Assembly (NCBI GenBank): GCA_028292665.1 | Contig: JAQGLW010000012.1 | Span: forward strand, 1 to 45,015 | Origin: Herminiimonas sp. | GTDB lineage: Bacteria; Pseudomonadota; Gammaproteobacteria; Burkholderiales; Burkholderiaceae_D | Length of the DNA: 45,015 bases | Direction: 5' to 3' | In this document: positions 1 to 9,662 of the stretch, one piece after another | Position numbering within the stretch: position 1 is the first letter of the stretch | Layout: each line of letters begins with the position of its first letter | Notes under the pieces: model-generated | Told to the model about the DNA's origin: nothing | Seen by the model: only the letters and a program-made list of their open reading frames with translations | Databases searched by the model: none | Made by a program: the position numbers and the translations under genes

Positions 1-801
1 GCAGAGATTCGCGGCGTCGATTTGTCGCAGCCGCTGGACGACGCCACGTTCGAAATCATCCGGGATATCTGGCATGAGCATTGCGTACTGTGTCTTCCGG
101 GGCAGACGCTCGGCGATCTGGAGCAAGTGCGCTTTGCCGAGCGTTTCGGCGAACTCGCGGCAACGTTGCACGAGTACGAAAGCGGCAAGGCGCATCCTGC
201 GATCATGTACGTCACCAACGAAAAAAAAGACGGCAAATACGTCGGAGCCCTGCCCGACGGGGAAATGTATTTTCACTCCGACATGTGCTACCTCGAGCGT
301 CCGTCCATGGCGACCATGCTCTATGCGATGGTGATTCCTTCCGTCGGCGGCAATACGCTGTTCGCCAACATGTACAAGGCTTATGATGCGCTGCCCGAAG
401 AGACGAAAAAGCGCCTGGCGGGATTGAAGGCGGTCAACACTTACGATCCCGGCAACAGCGACTACGCGGCGATGCGCACGCGCATCCAATCGTCGCCGAC
501 GGCGCGCTCCCATGCGCAACCGATCGTGTGTACGCATCCCGCCACGGGAAGGAAAGCGCTCTACGTCAACCGGCTGATGACGGAATGCATCGTCGACATG
601 CCGCGCGGCGAAAGCACTACGCTTCTGGAGTCGCTGTTCAATCATCAGGAACAACCGCAATTCATCTATGAGCACCGCTGGACGCCTGGCGATGTGGTGA
701 TCTGGGACAATCGCTGCACGCTGCATGCGCGGACTGATTTCAGCGCCGACGAATTGCGCAAGCTGCGCCGCGTTACGGTCAAGGGCGACAAGCTGTGTTA
801 G
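1..801 (+). CDS. TauD/TfdA-family Fe(II)/2-oxoglutarate dioxygenase, 5' end outside the window
   Basis: The reading frame is open from base 1 and its first residues (AEIRGVDLSQPLDD) match the segment just after the usual N-terminus of this family, so the gene begins upstream of the window and the TTG at 22 is not its start. The iron ligands are visible: the H-x-D pair in FHSDMCY (bases 274-282) and the distal His in TLHART (bases 724-726), followed by the C-terminal Arg-rich strand (RRVTVKGD) that holds 2-oxoglutarate. The family hydroxylates small organic acids such as taurine, sulfonates or aryloxyacetates in the cytoplasm using O2 and 2-oxoglutarate. The substrate cannot be told from sequence. 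A Bug-type solute receptor follows 145 bases later on the same strand, which fits an uptake-and-degradation role for an organic acid. Confidence 0.85.
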   Translation, partial: AEIRGVDLSQPLDDATFEIIRDIWHEHCVLCLPGQTLGDLEQVRFAERFGELAATLHEYESGKAHPAIMYVTNEKKDGKYVGALPDGEMYFHSDMCYLERPSMATMLYAMVIPSVGGNTLFANMYKAYDALPEETKKRLAGLKAVNTYDPGNSDYAAMRTRIQSSPTARSHAQPIVCTHPATGRKALYVNRLMTECIVDMPRGESTTLLESLFNHQEQPQFIYEHRWTPGDVVIWDNRCTLHARTDFSADELRKLRRVTVKGDKLC

Positions 802-946
802 AGGTTTCTGGAGCGGTTTTCGCATCGCACGGATGATTGCGGCGGTTCATCGATCCGCTGCTGTAATGTCCGCGTTCCGGACAAGTGTCTTTTCACGCAT
901 AGTGCCTGTCGGCATTCCACCGTTTTCAACTGATTGTGAGGCTGCC

Positions 947-1939
947 ATGATCCGCTTCGTCCGCGTGTTTGCTTTCATTCTTGTTTCCGTCCTGTTCGGC
1001 ATGTCGTCGGCATTCGCGCAAACGGCTTCCTCTTCGTCCGCGGGCAGTTATCCGAACAAGCCGATCAAATTCATCGTGACGTATTCGCCGGGTGGTGGAA
1101 ACGACATCATTGCCCGGCTTTTCGCGCAGAAGCTCAGTGAATCGATGGGGCAGCCCGTGGTGGTCGAGAACCGCGCCGGGGCAGGCGGAACCATCGGCAC
1201 CGCCCTCGCCGCAAAATCGGCGCCGGACGGCTATACGATCGTGCTTGTCTCTCCTCCGTTCGTGATGGCGCCTACGCTGTACCCGGATCTGCCCTACGAC
1301 ACATTGAAGGATCTTGCTCCCGTCACCGTGATAGGTTCGGTGCAAAATATGCTGGTCGTGCATCCTTCAGTGCCGGCGAAGTCGGTCGCTGAACTGTTGA
1401 CGCTGGCGCGTGCGAAGTCGACCGCCCTGAGCGCCGCGACGCTCGGCAATGCAACCACGCAGCATCTTGCCGCAGCGATGTTCAACTACATGGGCAAGAC
1501 CGACATCCTGCTCGTGCCTTATAAAGGAAGCGCTCCCGGAACGAACGATCTGCTTGCGGGTCATGTGCAGGTGATGTTCAACGCGATGCCCTCGACGCTG
1601 CCTTATGTGAAAGGCGGCCAGCTTCGAGCGCTTGGCGTGACCGGTGCGAAGCGCTCGCCGATGGCGCCCGATCTGCCCACCGTGGCGGAAACGCTGCCCG
1701 GATTCGAGATTGTCACATGGTATGGCGTACTGGCTCCGGCAGGCACACCATCCCCGATCATCGCGCGGTTGAATGCTGAATTTCTAAAAGCCGGCCAGCT
1801 TCCCGACGTCAGAAAAAAACTGGCGGAGATGGGGCTGGATATCCAGCTTTCCAATCCGGAAACATTCGGCGCGCTGATCAAGTCCGAAATGGCCAAATGG
1901 GCGGAAGTGATTCGTCTTACCAAAGTGACTGCGGAATAA
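947..1939 (+). CDS. Periplasmic solute receptor, Bug/TctC family
   Basis: This 330-residue protein starts with a clear signal peptide (basic MIRFVR, a hydrophobic stretch, then SAFAQ as the likely cleavage site). The mature part opens with the family signature YPNKPIKFIVTYSPGGGNDIIARL and carries further conserved blocks such as VENRAGAGGTIG, PDGYTI and the ALGVTGAKRSP segment. Such proteins bind carboxylates or other small acids in the periplasm. The family is very large in Burkholderiales and most members are orphans without membrane partners, as here. The open frame extends upstream to 725, but the ATG at 947 is chosen because it begins the signal peptide and has a GAG-containing ribosome site just before it. 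The ligand is unknown; the dioxygenase upstream is the only hint. Confidence 0.87.
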   Translation: MIRFVRVFAFILVSVLFGMSSAFAQTASSSSAGSYPNKPIKFIVTYSPGGGNDIIARLFAQKLSESMGQPVVVENRAGAGGTIGTALAAKSAPDGYTIVLVSPPFVMAPTLYPDLPYDTLKDLAPVTVIGSVQNMLVVHPSVPAKSVAELLTLARAKSTALSAATLGNATTQHLAAAMFNYMGKTDILLVPYKGSAPGTNDLLAGHVQVMFNAMPSTLPYVKGGQLRALGVTGAKRSPMAPDLPTVAETLPGFEIVTWYGVLAPAGTPSPIIARLNAEFLKAGQLPDVRKKLAEMGLDIQLSNPETFGALIKSEMAKWAEVIRLTKVTAE

Positions 1940-2031
1940 CTGCCGGGAAAACGAATGCCGGCCGGCGCGTGAATCTGAATACGAAGGGGAAATACGTTTT
2001 GCCATTATTTCTTGTGCACAACATTTAATGG

Positions 2032-2183
2032 TATGATAGGCGATTAATTTTCCCTGGGGTTGCGCCTATAGAGAGGGGCTGTTGCTGCAACAAATGACAG
2101 CTATGAAGAAGGCCAGAGTGCGCCGGCGACCTGCCGGTACGCCACGCGCCTTTTTTGCTTTTTTGGCAGCAGTGTCTTAAACA
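2032..2183 (+). promoter_or_regulatory. Promoter -10 and structured leader ahead of the sensor kinase
   Basis: A TATGAT box lies at 2032-2037 without a convincing -35. The roughly 140-base leader that would follow contains two foldable parts. The first (about 2078-2104) can pair GCUGU with ACAGC, or alternatively UGUUG with CAACA. The second is a GC-rich hairpin (GCG CCGGC at 2120-2127 against GCCGG-TA-CGC at 2133-2142) followed after eight bases by two runs of six T (2151-2156 and 2159-2164). That layout resembles an intrinsic terminator or attenuator directly in front of the ATG at 2184. I could not match it to a known riboswitch class; it could also simply end transcripts arriving from upstream. 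Confidence 0.4.
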
Positions 2184-4337
2184 ATGCATCCATCCGATCC
2201 AGATATCCGCACTCGCTTATCGGCCGCACGTTTGCCGATAATGCCGCAGATAATCTCCAAGATGATGGAGCATTGTCAGACGGACGAGATCGACATGGCC
2301 GGACTGGCGGAGCTCATCGCCAAGGACGCGGGGATGGCCGCTAGAATCATGGAAGCCGCCAACAGCTCCGCGTCCCATCGCAACGCTCGTCCGGCGAATC
2401 TCGAACAGGCGCTTGGAGCGCTCGGCGCCTCCATGGTCAAGACCATGGTGATCAGCGAGTCGGTGGCTCAGGTCTTCGACAATTCCTCCCGATCGAGCGG
2501 CGCAGACCTTCGCAGTTTCTGGAAACATTCCTTCGCATCGGCGGTGGCGGCCCGGATGATAGCGGCGAAGATCGGCTATCCTCACATCGAAGAGGCATAC
2601 CTTGCCGGCCTGCTGCATGACATCGGGCGTCTGGCGCTGTTCGCCGCAGTCCCCGGGGAATATGCATCCGGTTTCCTTGCCCGGGACGACGAAAGTCTTT
2701 GCGCACTTGAGCAGCGTACGCTGCAGATTACGCATCCTGCGGCAGGCGCATCGATGATCGAGCGCTGGAATCTCGATTCTTTTCTGGCCGACAGCGTGCT
2801 TTACCATCACGAACCGCCGGCCCGCCTCGAAAAGGCGCATCCGCTCATCCGTATCGTCTTCCTTGCGCACCGGTTCGCCGGCCACGGTCAAGACGATCCG
2901 GAACTGCAGGCGGCGGCTTCCCTGTGCGGCATCGACGCTGCGGATCTGGCGTCGATCCATGACCATGCAACCGAACAGGCCGGCAAGGCAGCCGAGGATC
3001 TTGGCATCGATACGACGGATGACGACCTGGAGCCCGCCTCGGCGGAGCAGGCGACCGCGCCGCCTGCGCAAGATAACGCCAGGCAGAAGTTGACCGAGCA
3101 AGTCCGCAATCTGGTGCTGGCATCCGAGGCGGGAAGGTCTTTTGGCCGGAGACAAGGCGAGGCGGCGTTGCTCGGAACGGTGAGCCGGTCGGCGCGCGTG
3201 CTATTCAACTTTGCAGACACAGCCATTCTTCTGTTGAATGATACCGGCTACCTTCTTACCGGAACGTCAGTCGGAGAGCATCGCAAACGCCTCGCCGAGT
3301 TTTCCATACCGCTCGGCGCCGGCGGCGCGATTGCCGAAACGGCGCTGCAGAGACGCGTGACTTTCATCAGCCATGACGGGAATCTGCCTGGCGTTGCCGA
3401 AGAACAGCTATTACGCATTCTTGGAACCGAATGCCTTGTCTGTCTGCCGTTGGTGTCGGAAGGCCGTTGTCTTGGCGTTTTCATCGGCGGAGCCGCTTTC
3501 GGACAACTGGCCGATTTCAGGCGATGCGAAGGATCGCTTCAGGCTTTCGCCGCCCAAGCCGCCATCGCGCTCAAAACAGCCGCCAGCGAGCAGGGGGAGG
3601 CCAGCCGCCGGATTGCCAGCGTCACGGAAGAATACCGGGAGGCATCGCGCAGAGTCGCGCACGAAGTCAACAACCCGCTTTCGATCATCAAGAATTATCT
3701 CAGCGTACTCGATCGCAAGCTCGCAAAACAGGAACCGGTCAGTGCGGAGATATCGATTCTCAATGAGGAAATCGACCGCGTCGGCCAGATAATCGGTGGA
3801 CTCGCCGATTTGCAGCCGGTATCGCGCGAGGGGACGGCAGAAGTCAATCGTGTGATAAGCGATGTGATTCGCTTGTTTCGGGATACCGGGTATGTTCCCG
3901 CGTCGGTGCGGATCATGGACCGGCTGCAGGATCAGCCGTTTGAAATCGACAGCGACGGCGATACGCTCAAGCAGATAATGGTGAATCTGATCAAGAATGC
4001 GATTGAAGCGCTGCCGGACGGGGGCGAAATAGAAATCGGAAACAACGGCCTCGTCAACCGGGACGGGCTGCTGTACGTCGAGATCTGGATCAAGGATACG
4101 GGGCCCGGCATTTCGCCGGAAGTGATGGCGAATCTTTTCTCGCCGGTCCGGAGCACCAAGGGTGAAGCACATCGGGGACTGGGCTTGAGCATCGTGCATG
4201 GTCTCGTCAAAAAAATACACGGGCTGATCATTTGCCGCAGCAACAAGGAAGGCACGGCATTCGAGATATTGCTCCCTGTTCCCAGCCGTACCGACCAGGC
4301 GATTGTTTCGCAATCGCCGGCCCGGAACTCTGCCTGA
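2184..4337 (+). CDS. HDOD-GAF sensor histidine kinase, soluble
   Basis: A 717-residue protein without membrane segments. Residues about 10-215 form an HDOD domain (LPIMPQIISKMM, then LAGLLHDIGRLALF and the YHHEP motif). Residues about 310-465 are a GAF-type sensor domain. The C-terminal part is a histidine kinase core: the phospho-accepting H493 in HEVNNPLSIIKNYL, the N box in NLIKNAIEALPDGG, and the G boxes DTGPGIS and GLGLSIV. HDOD domains are regulatory relatives of HD phosphohydrolases; their fusion to a kinase suggests that a second signal is sensed through that module, together with a ligand or redox cue at the GAF domain. Its output partner is almost certainly the response regulator that begins 7 bases after the stop codon. 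The exact input is not visible. Confidence 0.88.
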   Translation: MHPSDPDIRTRLSAARLPIMPQIISKMMEHCQTDEIDMAGLAELIAKDAGMAARIMEAANSSASHRNARPANLEQALGALGASMVKTMVISESVAQVFDNSSRSSGADLRSFWKHSFASAVAARMIAAKIGYPHIEEAYLAGLLHDIGRLALFAAVPGEYASGFLARDDESLCALEQRTLQITHPAAGASMIERWNLDSFLADSVLYHHEPPARLEKAHPLIRIVFLAHRFAGHGQDDPELQAAASLCGIDAADLASIHDHATEQAGKAAEDLGIDTTDDDLEPASAEQATAPPAQDNARQKLTEQVRNLVLASEAGRSFGRRQGEAALLGTVSRSARVLFNFADTAILLLNDTGYLLTGTSVGEHRKRLAEFSIPLGAGGAIAETALQRRVTFISHDGNLPGVAEEQLLRILGTECLVCLPLVSEGRCLGVFIGGAAFGQLADFRRCEGSLQAFAAQAAIALKTAASEQGEASRRIASVTEEYREASRRVAHEVNNPLSIIKNYLSVLDRKLAKQEPVSAEISILNEEIDRVGQIIGGLADLQPVSREGTAEVNRVISDVIRLFRDTGYVPASVRIMDRLQDQPFEIDSDGDTLKQIMVNLIKNAIEALPDGGEIEIGNNGLVNRDGLLYVEIWIKDTGPGISPEVMANLFSPVRSTKGEAHRGLGLSIVHGLVKKIHGLIICRSNKEGTAFEILLPVPSRTDQAIVSQSPARNSA

Positions 4338-4344
4338 GGCAACC

Positions 4345-6543
4345 ATGAACGTGATGACTTCCCGCGATTCGACTGCAATGAATGTGGCGTTCGACAACAT
4401 CGATTCATCCCCGAGACTTTTCGAGGAAGAAAAAATCCCCAGGCTGCTTCTTGTCGACGACGAGCCGAGACTGCTCAGCAGCCTTTGCGAATTGCTCAAG
4501 GACTCCGGCTGTCATCTGGTCACCGCAACCTGCGGCAGCGAAGCAATCGAGCAATTGACCAAGCTCCAGTTCGACCTGATTCTTCTCGATTTGCGGCTGC
4601 CGGATCTCAGCGGGCACGACATCATGGATTTCGTCATCGCGCAAGGCATCGATGCGGACATCATCGTATTGAGCGGCGATACGGGGATCGAGGCGGCGAT
4701 CGGCGCCCTGAAACGCGGCGCCTATGGATATCTGCGCAAACCTTATCCGCACGAAGAGCTGCTCAAGACGGTCGACAATGCGCTGCAAAAGCGAAAGCTT
4801 GAAGCCGATAATCGCCGTATCTCATGGCAACTCGAGTGTTCGGAAAAGCTTTACCGCTATCTCGTCGACAGTTCGCCGGACATTATTTATACGCTCAATA
4901 CCGAAGGCCGATTCACGTTCGTGAACGATCGGGCTCATCAGCTGCTCGGTTTCAAGCGCGATGAGCTGATCGGACAACACTATTCGGTGCTGGTCCATGA
5001 AGAGGATCTGGAGCGGGCTCATTATGTCTTCAATGAGCGCCGTGTCGGCGATCGCGCTTCGCGCAACGTCGAACTGCGCTTGAAGAGCCTCAATTTTTAT
5101 GACAAGGAACGCACGTTCGAGAATACATTGATGACCATTTCGTTCAATTCGATGGGAATGTATTCGCTCGATCAAGGGGAGAAAAAGAAGGAGTTTTTCG
5201 GCACCTACGGCGTTGCGCGCGACGTCACGGATCGCAAGCGGGCCGAGGAACTGATTTCCTATCAGGCGTATCACGACATCCTGACCGATCTGCCGAACCG
5301 GACCCTGTTCAGGGATCGGCTCGACCTGGCCTTGATTCAGGCGAAACGCTACAAGACCGAACTGGCGGTGATGTTCGTCGATCTGGATCGCTTCAAGCTG
5401 GTCAACGATACGCTGGGCCACATAAAGGGAGACGAGTTGCTGCAGCAAGTCGCCGGCCGCCTGAAAAGCAGCCTGCGCCGCGGCGATACGCTGGCGCGGC
5501 TGGGAGGGGATGAATTCACGCTGTTGCTGCCGGAGTTGCGCGACAGGCAGGATGCGGGAATGATTGCCGATAAATTTCTCGAATGCCTGCATCAACCCTT
5601 TTACCTGGATGGCCACGAAGTCCATGTCTCGGCGAGTATCGGCATCGCCGTCTATCCGGTCGACGGCGATACGATAGAAGACTTGATCCGCCATGCCGAT
5701 ATCGCGATGTACCAGGTGAAGGCAGTGGGCAAGAATGGCCATGCTTTCTATGATAATTCGATGCTCGACGCTTCATGCCAGATGATTGCGCTGGAGCATA
5801 GCCTGCGCAAGGCGCTCGAGCAGAACGAGCTTGAAATGTATTACCAGCCCCAGATCGATGTGACGACCGGACGGATTGTCGGCGCGGAAGCGCTGATGCG
5901 ATGGAATCACCCCGAACGCGGATTGCTGACGGCGGGCGACTTTCTGCCCTTTGCCGAAGAAAACGGGCTGATGATACCCATCAGCGACTGGATGCTCGAA
6001 GCCGTATGCCGCGATCTGCTGGAGTGGAATGCCGCAAGCGGCGAAACCATGCGCTTGTCGTTCAATCTTTCGCCGCAATACCTCGATCGGGGCGACTTCT
6101 TCAAGAAACTCCGGGACGCGTTGGCCCGCCACGGCATTTCTCCGGCTCAAATCGAAGTCGAAATCACCGAAAATATTTGCATTCGCAATCCGCAGTATGC
6201 GGTCGAGCAACTCAACAAGCTGTGCCAGCTGGGCGTCAGCGTTGCGATTGACGACTTCGGCACCGGCTATTCGTCGCTGGCCTATCTGCATCGGTTCCCG
6301 ATCCATACGATCAAGATCGACCAATCGTTCGTCAAGGAAATTTATGACGAAAGCGGACATTTCCCGGTCGTACTGGCAATCATCTCGATCGCACGCGGCC
6401 TTGGACTTAATCTGGTCGCGGAAGGAGTCGAGACGGAATCCCAGGCGCGCTATCTCGAGCATGCCGGCTGCATGACAATGCAGGGGCACCTGTACCACAG
6501 GCCGCTTTCGCGAAGTCAGTTCCTTCGGTTGCTGCCGCAGTAA
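4345..6543 (+). CDS. Response regulator with PAS, GGDEF and EAL domains (cyclic di-GMP turnover)
   Basis: The 732-residue protein has an N-terminal receiver domain (VDDEP acidic pair, phospho-acceptor D82 in LILLDLRLPD, conserved Lys in YLRKPYP), a PAS domain (YRYLVDSSPDIIYTLN onward), a GGDEF domain and an EAL domain. The GGDEF signature is intact at residues 387-391 and is preceded at the correct five-residue distance by an RxxD inhibitory site (RRGD, 378-381), so diguanylate cyclase activity with product inhibition is plausible. The EAL motif (515-517) and DDFGTGYSSL and EGVET blocks are also intact, so phosphodiesterase activity is equally possible. The ATG at 4345 is preferred over the in-frame 4303 because GAGG precedes it and it avoids overlapping the kinase. 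It is co-transcribed with the upstream kinase, which probably phosphorylates D82. Confidence 0.9.
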   Translation: MNVMTSRDSTAMNVAFDNIDSSPRLFEEEKIPRLLLVDDEPRLLSSLCELLKDSGCHLVTATCGSEAIEQLTKLQFDLILLDLRLPDLSGHDIMDFVIAQGIDADIIVLSGDTGIEAAIGALKRGAYGYLRKPYPHEELLKTVDNALQKRKLEADNRRISWQLECSEKLYRYLVDSSPDIIYTLNTEGRFTFVNDRAHQLLGFKRDELIGQHYSVLVHEEDLERAHYVFNERRVGDRASRNVELRLKSLNFYDKERTFENTLMTISFNSMGMYSLDQGEKKKEFFGTYGVARDVTDRKRAEELISYQAYHDILTDLPNRTLFRDRLDLALIQAKRYKTELAVMFVDLDRFKLVNDTLGHIKGDELLQQVAGRLKSSLRRGDTLARLGGDEFTLLLPELRDRQDAGMIADKFLECLHQPFYLDGHEVHVSASIGIAVYPVDGDTIEDLIRHADIAMYQVKAVGKNGHAFYDNSMLDASCQMIALEHSLRKALEQNELEMYYQPQIDVTTGRIVGAEALMRWNHPERGLLTAGDFLPFAEENGLMIPISDWMLEAVCRDLLEWNAASGETMRLSFNLSPQYLDRGDFFKKLRDALARHGISPAQIEVEITENICIRNPQYAVEQLNKLCQLGVSVAIDDFGTGYSSLAYLHRFPIHTIKIDQSFVKEIYDESGHFPVVLAIISIARGLGLNLVAEGVETESQARYLEHAGCMTMQGHLYHRPLSRSQFLRLLPQ

Positions 6544-6627
6544 ATAGCGGATCGGCAAACAGCCGCGCCACTGAAATCCCGGGCGCATTTGATATAAACT
6601 GCCGGCCCTGGAATAGCGGATATTTTT

Positions 6628-9600
6628 TCAGCCGGATATGACCAGCGCGGCTTCCAGCACCTTCGCGACATGCAGCGCTTCGCGTTGCGCCCCGTCGGCG
6701 ATCTGATGGCGGCAACTGGTGCCGTCGGCCACGATGAGCGTATCGGCATCGGCCTTGCGGATCGCCGGCAGCAGCGCCAGTTCCGCCATTTTCATCGACA
6801 CGTCGTAATGCTCCGCTTCATAGCCGAAACTGCCTGCCATGCCGCAGCAGCTCGATTCGACCAGCTTCACATTCAATTCCGGAATCAGGCCCAGCACGGT
6901 CTGCACCGGCTTGACCGCATCGAAGGCTTTCTGATGGCAATGACCATGCAGCAACGCGGTTTTCTGCGCGAGCGGTTTGAGCTTCAATCGCAGTCTGCCC
7001 TGGCTGGATTCGCGAGCGAGAAACTCTTCGAACAGCATTGCCTGTTGCGCCAGTTTTTTCGCATCGTCGCCGAGACCGTAAGCGAGAAATTCATCGCGCA
7101 TGGTCAACAGGCACGACGGTTCCAGGCCGATGACCGGCACGCCGCGCGCAACGAACGGCAGCAGGGCCTGGATTGTACGCCGCGCTTCCTGTTTCGCCTG
7201 ATCCACCAATCCCGCCGACAGGTAAGTCCGTCCGCAGCATAACGGGCGCGATTCGCCGGACGCGGCGGCGATATGCACCTGGTAGCCTGCGGCTTCCAGC
7301 ACGCGAAAAGCAGCGCGCGCATTATCGGATTCAAAGTAATTGTTGAAGGTGTCGACGAACAGCACCACTTCGCCCGCGCCTCCGGCCGGCCGCTTGTCGG
7401 GCTTGCCGGCGCGAAGCAGGAACGGATCGCGGCGCCATTGCGGCAGCGACCGTTTGGCGCTCAGCCCCAGCCATTTTTCCGTCAGCAATGCCGCGCCCGG
7501 CAGTTTGTCCCTGAAATTGAACAGAGGTGCAAATTTCGCTGCCCACGGCGCATAGCGCGGAAGATGGGCGATGAGCTTGTCTCTCAGCCGCAAGCCGTGT
7601 TTTTTACGATAATGGAAAAGAAACTCGGTTTTCATTTTCGCCATGTCGACGCCGGTCGGGCAATCGCGCTTGCAGCCTTTGCAGCTGACGCACAAATCCA
7701 TGGTTGCGCGCATTTCATCCGACACGAACGCATCGGGACCGAGCTGGCCCGACAGCGCCAGCCGCAGAGTATTGGCGCGGCCGCGCGTCAGATGCTGTTC
7801 GTCGCCGGTGGCGCGGTAGCTGGGACACATCGTACCGGCATCGAACTTGCGGCAATGACCATTGTTGTTGCACATGTCGACCGCTTTGGCGAAACCGCCG
7901 GCCGGATCGCCGCCCGTCCCCGGCGCAGTCGTGATGTCGGCCGCCGGATCGCTTTGCACATTCCACGCCGACCAGTCGAATGCCGTCGCGAGCGCCATTG
8001 GCCGATAACCGGGCTTGTAGCGAAACAGCGATGCATCGTCCATCTTCGTGCAGCGCACGATCTTGCCCGGATTCATCAGGCCGGCCGGGTCGAACAAGTC
8101 TTTCACTTCTTCGAACGCATGCGTCAGGCGAGGACCGAACTGCCAGGACACCCATTCGCCTCGAACCAGGCCGTCGCCGTGTTCGCCGGAAAACGCACCC
8201 TTGTATTCGCGCACCATGGCGCCGGCTTCTTCCGCGATCGCACGCATTTTTTCGGCGCCGCCGGCGCGCATGTCGAGAATCGGCCGTACGTGCAATGTGC
8301 CGACCGATGCATGCGCGTACCAGGTGCCGCGCGTACCATGTTTTTTGAACACGTCGGTCAGCCGGCTCGTGTATTCGGCCAGATGCTCGAGCGGCACCGC
8401 GCAATCCTCGATAAACGATACGGGCTTGCCGTCGCCGCGCATGCTCATCATGATGTTCAACCCGGCCTTGCGCACTTCCCACAATTCCTTCTGGGCGGCG
8501 GCATCCGTCATTTCGACCACGCTGCCCGGCAAGCCCAGATCGCCCATCAGTTCGACCAGCTGCCGCAGCTTGCTCGTCTGCTCGTCACCGGACGCGCCGG
8601 CGAATTCGACCAGCAGTATCGCTTCAGGCTCGCCGATCAATGCCTCGTCGATGACAGGCCTGAACGCCGGATTATTGCGCGCCAGTTCGATCATCGTGCG
8701 GTCCACCAGTTCGACCGCGCAGGGGCCGAGCTTGACGATGTGGCGTGTCAGATCCATCGCCTGATAGAAGCTGCGGAAATTGACCACGCCCAGCGTCTTG
8801 TGCGCCGGCAGCGGCGACAGCTTGAGCGTGATTTGCCGCGTATAAGCCAGCGTGCCTTCGCTGCCGACCAGCAGATGCGACAGGTTCACGCTGCCGTCGG
8901 CGGTATACGGACGTTCGCTTTGCGGATGAAAAATATCGAGATTGTAGCCGCCGACTCTGCGCATCACTTTCGGAACCATGCGCGCGATCTCGTCGTGCTC
9001 GCGCGCCGCAATCTCGCGCAGGCCGGCCATGATGTCGTGTACGCGCCGAATTGCGGTGCTCATGCCGGCTTCCGCGCAAAACCGGGCCTCCGTGCCGTCC
9101 GACAGGATGGCGTCGATGCCCGCCACGTTGTGTACCATGTTGCCATAGGCGATCGACCGCGAACCGCATGAATTATTGCCTGCCATGCCGCCGATCGTGC
9201 ATTGCGCCGACGTACTGACATCGACCGGAAACCAGACGCCGTGAGGCTTGAGCCACGCGTTCAGATGGTCCAGCACCAGGCCCGGCTGGACTGTGACGGT
9301 CATCGCCTCTTTATCGAAATGGATGATCTTGTTGAGATGTTTGCTGTTGTCGATGACGAGCGCCTCGCCTACCGTCTGTCCGGACTGGCTGGTGCCGCCG
9401 CCGCGCGGCAGGATCGGAACCTGGGCATCGCGGGCAATGCCGATCGCGCAGATGACGTCTTGTTCGGTGCGCGGAACAAATACGCCGACCGGTTCGACCT
9501 GGTAAATCGACGCATCGGTTGCGTAGCGTCCGCGCGAAAATTTATCGAACAATACCTCGCCGGAAGTTTCCTTCATCAGGCGTGCTGCGACGCCTTGATT

Positions 9601-9660
9601 GGCGACGCGATTTTTCATCTGCGCGCTTAACAGGATCTTCGATGAGGCCGATGCGTTCAT
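6628..9660 (-). CDS. FAD/4Fe-4S 2-hydroxyacid dehydrogenase, YdiJ type
   Basis: A 1010-residue fusion. The N-terminal half is a vanillyl-alcohol-oxidase-type FAD domain (PRGGGTSQSGQTVGEALVID) followed by the FAD-oxidase C-terminal cap. From about residue 595 come ferredoxin-like clusters (CNNNGHC with MCPSYRATGDE; CVSCKGCKRDCPTGVDMAK) and from about 770 the two Cys-rich CCG-type modules (EPSCLL, HGHCHQKA, SSCCGMAGSFGYE). This order and length match E. coli YdiJ (about 1018 residues), a D-2-hydroxyglutarate dehydrogenase, and related D-lactate dehydrogenases. It probably oxidises a D-2-hydroxyacid and passes electrons through its Fe-S centres to the respiratory chain. The GntR regulator ends 2 bases upstream, so the two form one transcript. 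D-lactate, D-2-hydroxyglutarate or glycolate are possible substrates; which one is unresolved. Confidence 0.9.
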   Translation of the reverse strand: MNASASSKILLSAQMKNRVANQGVAARLMKETSGEVLFDKFSRGRYATDASIYQVEPVGVFVPRTEQDVICAIGIARDAQVPILPRGGGTSQSGQTVGEALVIDNSKHLNKIIHFDKEAMTVTVQPGLVLDHLNAWLKPHGVWFPVDVSTSAQCTIGGMAGNNSCGSRSIAYGNMVHNVAGIDAILSDGTEARFCAEAGMSTAIRRVHDIMAGLREIAAREHDEIARMVPKVMRRVGGYNLDIFHPQSERPYTADGSVNLSHLLVGSEGTLAYTRQITLKLSPLPAHKTLGVVNFRSFYQAMDLTRHIVKLGPCAVELVDRTMIELARNNPAFRPVIDEALIGEPEAILLVEFAGASGDEQTSKLRQLVELMGDLGLPGSVVEMTDAAAQKELWEVRKAGLNIMMSMRGDGKPVSFIEDCAVPLEHLAEYTSRLTDVFKKHGTRGTWYAHASVGTLHVRPILDMRAGGAEKMRAIAEEAGAMVREYKGAFSGEHGDGLVRGEWVSWQFGPRLTHAFEEVKDLFDPAGLMNPGKIVRCTKMDDASLFRYKPGYRPMALATAFDWSAWNVQSDPAADITTAPGTGGDPAGGFAKAVDMCNNNGHCRKFDAGTMCPSYRATGDEQHLTRGRANTLRLALSGQLGPDAFVSDEMRATMDLCVSCKGCKRDCPTGVDMAKMKTEFLFHYRKKHGLRLRDKLIAHLPRYAPWAAKFAPLFNFRDKLPGAALLTEKWLGLSAKRSLPQWRRDPFLLRAGKPDKRPAGGAGEVVLFVDTFNNYFESDNARAAFRVLEAAGYQVHIAAASGESRPLCCGRTYLSAGLVDQAKQEARRTIQALLPFVARGVPVIGLEPSCLLTMRDEFLAYGLGDDAKKLAQQAMLFEEFLARESSQGRLRLKLKPLAQKTALLHGHCHQKAFDAVKPVQTVLGLIPELNVKLVESSCCGMAGSFGYEAEHYDVSMKMAELALLPAIRKADADTLIVADGTSCRHQIADGAQREALHVAKVLEAALVISG

Positions 9661-9662
9661 GT

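Noticed and set aside
3411-4499. Leftward ORF of 362 codons
   Set aside because: It covers the complement of the kinase core, whose H, N and G boxes are plain in the other strand.
6543-6621. Direct repeat AATAGCGGAT at 6543 and 6612
   Set aside because: Ten bases twice in a short convergent gap can arise by chance and no other mobile-element sign is present.
7273-9171. Long rightward ORF of 632 codons
   Set aside because: It runs opposite the well-supported FAD/Fe-S dehydrogenase and has low-complexity, Arg/His-rich content of a shadow frame.
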